From NCBI GenBank assembly GCA_022575985.1, contig JAKSXM010000132.1:11966001-12030000 (forward strand): 64,000 bases of DNA, written 5' to 3'. Shown in pieces: positions 61,101-64,000 of this stretch. The position numbers were made by a program, and so were the translations under genes. How positions within the stretch are numbered: the first letter of the stretch is position 1; every line of letters starts with the position of its first letter. The notes under the pieces were generated by a model. The model had not been told where the DNA came from and searched no databases. It saw only the letters and a program-made list of their open reading frames with translations. This stretch comes from Anagrus nilaparvatae (taxonomy: Eukaryota > Arthropoda > Insecta > Hymenoptera > Mymaridae).

Positions 61101-61747
61101 TTTTGCAATAACTAACAAAAATAATAAATAATTAATAATAATTTATAAACAATTAATAATAAATAGTAAACAATTACCTAAGATAATATTTATAAATAAA
61201 ATATGTAAATACTATTTAAGCTTATTAATCAAATAGAAAATGTTTTAGATTAAGAAATAATAACATAATATTAAAAAATTATAACATAAGTTAAGAAAGA
61301 ATAGTTTATTATTACGCAAAATATAACATAAGATTATGTAATAAATAAATAGTTTAGGAAATAATAATATTTATATTTTAAATATTTTGAATAACTTAAA
61401 TAAGAAACCATTAGTATATAAGACAATAAAAATGTAATTAAGTCAGTCAGTTAAGATAAATCTCACGTCGTGTATCTTTAAAATCGTAACTTTATTAATA
61501 AACTAAGTTTCATATAAAATCAGTGTCTACATTCATTTTTACTTGTTGGACAAATCATGAGTAAGTACTTCATATCTTTTTAAATAAACTTAATCGTCAG
61601 CAAACTAAAGAGTTCATATATTTTATAACAATAATAATAATATGCTTATAATAAAATACTATAAGATTACGTCACTTTTACTCTTAAAAGTTCATTCATT
61701 ATTTTTATAATATTTATTATTTATTATACGTTATGAGCAAAATAACA
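61101..61747 (+). mobile_element. Gypsy LTR, 647 bp, slightly decayed
   Basis: It begins TGTTTTGCAATAACTAAC and ends AATAACA, aligning with the 38309-39000 LTR including TTAAGATAAATCTCACGTCG. A degenerate primer binding site (TAGTTCCAGTACC) follows after one base. The sequence further right belongs to gag of an opposite-strand element. Confidence 0.8.
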
Positions 61748-61748
61748 A

Positions 61749-61796
61749 TAGTTCCAGTACCGGGAATCGAACCCGGATCGCCTGGGTGAAAGCCAG
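61749..61796 (-). other. Extended tRNA-Glu complement after LTR (48 nt)
   Basis: On the minus strand CTGGCTTTCACCCAGG, then CGATCCGGGTTCGATTCCCGG and TACTGGAACTA, corresponds to tRNA-Glu(UUC) from the anticodon stem to the acceptor end. The first stem CTGG/CCAG and loop CTTTCAC are complete. The terminal CCA has decayed to CTA. The tRNA match ends exactly at the 5' base of the anticodon stem. Confidence 0.8.
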
Positions 61797-61873
61797 AAAT
61801 CATAATTTTGATTTGTGGCTAATTGTTGGGATCTTGATCTAGTTATAGGACCTGATGGATTTGTTTTAGACAT
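61797..61873 (-). pseudogene. Gypsy gag N-terminal fragment (copy F)
   Basis: The ATG at 61873 opens MSKTNPSGPITRSRSQQLAT and continues about 25 codons, nearly identical to copy C, until the tRNA-like block. All downstream gag sequence has been replaced by the tRNA-LTR unit. Confidence 0.8.
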
Positions 61874-62033
61874 AAAAATTTCATTTTAAAATAATAGTTA
61901 AATAGTAAAAGAAAATTATAAAATTATTTTTATATATATGAATATGTATATTTAATATATTTGTATAATAAATACATTAAAAAAAAATGTCATCAAAAAA
62001 AAATTGATGCGTGGGGTAGCCTACTTAATTTTG

Positions 62034-62069
62034 TATAAATTGACCGCGAAAAAAAAATTAATTATCAGT
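62034..62069 (+). promoter_or_regulatory. Core promoter of antisense gene, copy F
   Basis: TATAAATTGACCGCG (62034) and ATTATCAGTTG (TCAGT, A at 62067) are 33 bp apart, 78 bp upstream of the ATG. TGCGTGGGGTAGCCTACTTA lies upstream of the TATA box. The block is nearly identical to copy C and lies 160 bp from the divergent gag ATG. Confidence 0.7.
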
Positions 62070-62111
62070 TGTTTTATTAAAAGTAATTGAAGACAAAAAA
62101 AGAAAAAAAAA

Positions 62112-62808
62112 ATGTGCAGATCGAAGGACTCAAAAAAGCTTGGATATTGTGGTTTTATAAACCATCCAGATTATGACTATATCGTTCGACACATTAGTGT
62201 GTTTTTGCCTAAAGTAAGTAAAAAAGTTAATTTGCATTTGCTTTTTTATAATAATTGATTTTACTTTATATATTAATTAATTTTCTTTTCTTATTATTTT
62301 TCTAAAATTTTGTTTTTCAGATTCATGCTGCTTTGGAAAGTAGCTGTGGGTATGACGAAAGCCTACATCCGTTTTGGAACTTATCGAGGGACGCCCGAAG
62401 GATTGTAAGTTCAAATTTATTATTTATTTTTTTTATTATCAAAAAAAAGTTTTTTTTTTTAATTTCTATTATTCGTCTACAGATAAAGTTCCAATATATA
62501 ATAAAAAAAATTAATTTGTTTTGTTTCAGTGTCAGCTTATTGTCAATGAAATCAGCTGGAAGCGGATTCACCAACAGTCGGCCGACCTAGTTTCAGCTCC
62601 TGGTGAAGCTGGTGCGAAGCGCAGGAAGCTGTCGGGGCGTCGATTGCATCTAAGTCGCCTTTTTGGGGATGAAAGCTATCCTCAAGACTGGTTATCCCGG
62701 AGACTTTTCTTGGGGAGGCTCTTTTACGAGCCGCAACCGGACCTGGTGAGATTTCTGGGGCCAGTGGAAGATTGTTTTCCTCCAGCGAAGAGGCATGGTT
62801 TGGAATAG
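62112..62808 (+). CDS. Antisense spliced retroelement gene, intact copy F
   Basis: Exons 62112-62213, 62321-62404 and 62530-62808 are all phase 0, with donors GTAAGT and acceptors TTTCAG. They sum to an open frame of 154 residues. Exon 1: MCRSKDSKKLGYCGFINHPD and onward. Exon 2: IHAALESSCGYDESLHPFWN and onward. Exon 3: CQLIVNEISWKRIHQQSADL, then SAPGEAGAKRRKLSGRRLHL, DWLSRRLFLGRLFYE and an end AKRHGLE that has lost part of the basic KRRR motif. The exon boundaries equal those of copy B although the sequences differ widely. Function and family are unknown. A nuclear, nucleic-acid-binding role would fit the many Arg/Lys residues but is inference. The gene sits between gag (61873, opposite strand) and a truncated leader. 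Confidence 0.75.
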
Positions 62809-62994
62809 GAGAGAGGAAGAAATATATATAAATTTAATTTATTGTTGTTTTTTTTGTGTTTTTGTATTTTTTTAAAGAAAATTGTAAATATGGGTTAACT
62901 GATTTTGGGGGTAAAAGAATATATGGTTTTTGTTTATATACAAATTTATTGTTATTATTTTGATTTTATTTTACCTTTTCCTTCTTATAAGAAA

Positions 62995-63535
62995 TTATGT
63001 TTTACTAAGTCATATGACCAGACCCCTGTAACCCCATAAGGGCTGGTAAACGGTTTCCCTGAATTTTTGAAAGTTGAAACTGGGCACAGTTATTTACGCT
63101 GTGGGTTGCCGAAAAATGTGTAGCCTCTTTGATAATTTTGATTATTATTTCTTGGTCTATATCCGTTATTTCTACTTTGATAGTTATTTTGATTATTGCT
63201 ATTATTGTATGAGCAGTTTTGGTTATAGTTTTGGTCATTATTATATCTACTATTATTATTGTTGTTATTGTTATAACGTCTATTTTGGGTATATCTTGAA
63301 TTATTGTTTTGATTATTAGACTGAAAATTTCTTTGGTTATTTTGATTAGAATTATTTTTAGAATTTCCTTTATTACATTCGCTAGTATTATGTATATGAC
63401 TTTTGGGGTGATTTTGGCAAAATTTTTGACTATTTTCTGAGTTTATTTGTTTTTCGCAATTTTTATCTTGAAAAAATAGGACTGTTTTTTCTATTGCTGA
63501 ACATAGAGTTTCTACTTAATGTTGTAAATTATTAT
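62995..63535 (-). pseudogene. Gypsy gag C-terminal fragment of another copy
   Basis: It is nearly identical in DNA to the copy B gag end (ATATGACCAGACCCCTGTAA, ATAAGGGCTGGTAAACGGTT), but the third zinc knuckle is damaged (Cys codons changed; an 8-bp deletion near 63103). The Asn/Ile-rich tail and the TTTCTATTGCTGAACATAGA block place it just downstream of the second knuckle. It abuts the leader of copy F at about 62990 and a plus-strand pol fragment at 63536, so both borders are rearrangement points. Confidence 0.75.
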
Positions 63536-64000
63536 TTATAATACAAAAAATTTCACAAAAATGTAAAAATAAACAAAAAGTGCCTAAGAAAAGAGGCAGA
63601 CCACCGAAAAATATTACCAAAAATAATACAGTTAATAAATCAGTAACAGAATCTGTTTCAAGCAGTGACGAAAGTTCATCTGAAAGTTAAGATAACGAGG
63701 ACATAATAAACAATGACAACATAAATTTACAATATAATACTGATTTAAATTTAAATAACTTAGTTTACATAAAGGATTTATTAGAGTTTAGAGTAGATAA
63801 TATTATTTATTTTATAGATGAAAATGGAAAAGCCTTGTGCAAAGGAGCTATTAATTTAATAAAAGCAGGAAAAATACAAAGCTCTTCTGAAAATAAAATT
63901 AACACTTTAAATATTCAAAAACATAGAAATAAAATTTATTTCGGTCTATGCATTAATTCTAAAAAATCAATTAAATTAATTTTAAATAATATAGAAAAAT
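63536..64000 (+). pseudogene. Gypsy pol linker and start of integrase (plus strand)
   Basis: It is close in DNA to the minus-strand linker at 40200-40680. It encodes PKKRGRPPKNITKN (AT-hook-like), SVTESVSSSDESSES, an in-frame TAA where copy B has TCA, then YNTDLNLNNLVYIKDLLEFR and DENGKALCKGAINLIKAGKI. It continues past the window edge. Its orientation opposes the gag piece directly to its left. Confidence 0.85.

Overview
The window looks like nuclear DNA of an arthropod, most likely an insect. It is very AT-rich. It has two conserved animal genes with short introns, R1-type LINEs (an arthropod lineage), Ty3/Gypsy LTR elements primed by tRNA-Glu, and many foldback DNA transposons. I cannot name the species; an AT-rich parasitoid wasp would fit but is not shown.

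Host genes lie at the left. Positions 314-1171 hold the last three exons of a liprin-beta gene (two SAM domains and the C-terminal tail). Positions 4710-8182 hold a complete MCM3 replicative helicase gene: ten exons whose lengths sum to an 828-residue frame. A 1.1 kb foldback element separates the two genes.

From 8.2 to 33 kb I recognise no intact host gene. This stretch is built of inverted-repeat elements: a TTAA-flanked piggyBac-like foldback (9975-11644), a 4.4 kb palindrome (22028-26385) with a six-copy tandem repeat of about 155 bp in one arm, nested elements at 28985-30924, and others. Positions 13.1-19 kb hold a cluster of short palindromes of common design (GCGTTTGCACC, short spacer, GGTGCAAACGC) mixed with decayed exon-like pieces, including a possible gene starting at 16194.

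From 33 to 64 kb the window is a graveyard of at least six copies of one Ty3/Gypsy lineage, broken and nested with R1 LINEs, solo LTRs and MITEs. The most complete copy runs on the minus strand from about 48397 (primer binding site) through gag (46831), protease (44769), RT/RNase H and integrase to 39043.

The most notable finding is an unrecognised, spliced gene carried antisense inside these retroelements, between the primer binding site and gag. It has three phase-0 exons and encodes a basic protein of about 150 residues with a conserved core (RLFLGRLFYE) and a lysine/arginine-rich C-terminus. Six copies are visible. Two (47121-47734 and 62112-62808) keep an open frame and all splice sites although their proteins differ considerably; four are broken. 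A conserved TATA box and initiator-like element lie 75-90 bp upstream of the ATG, so gag and this gene are divergent. Also unusual are three LTRs (ending at 39000, 57172 and 61747) followed by 46-53 nt copied from tRNA-Glu. This is far longer than a normal primer binding site, and in one case it includes the acceptor stem, the CCA and a deleted anticodon arm.
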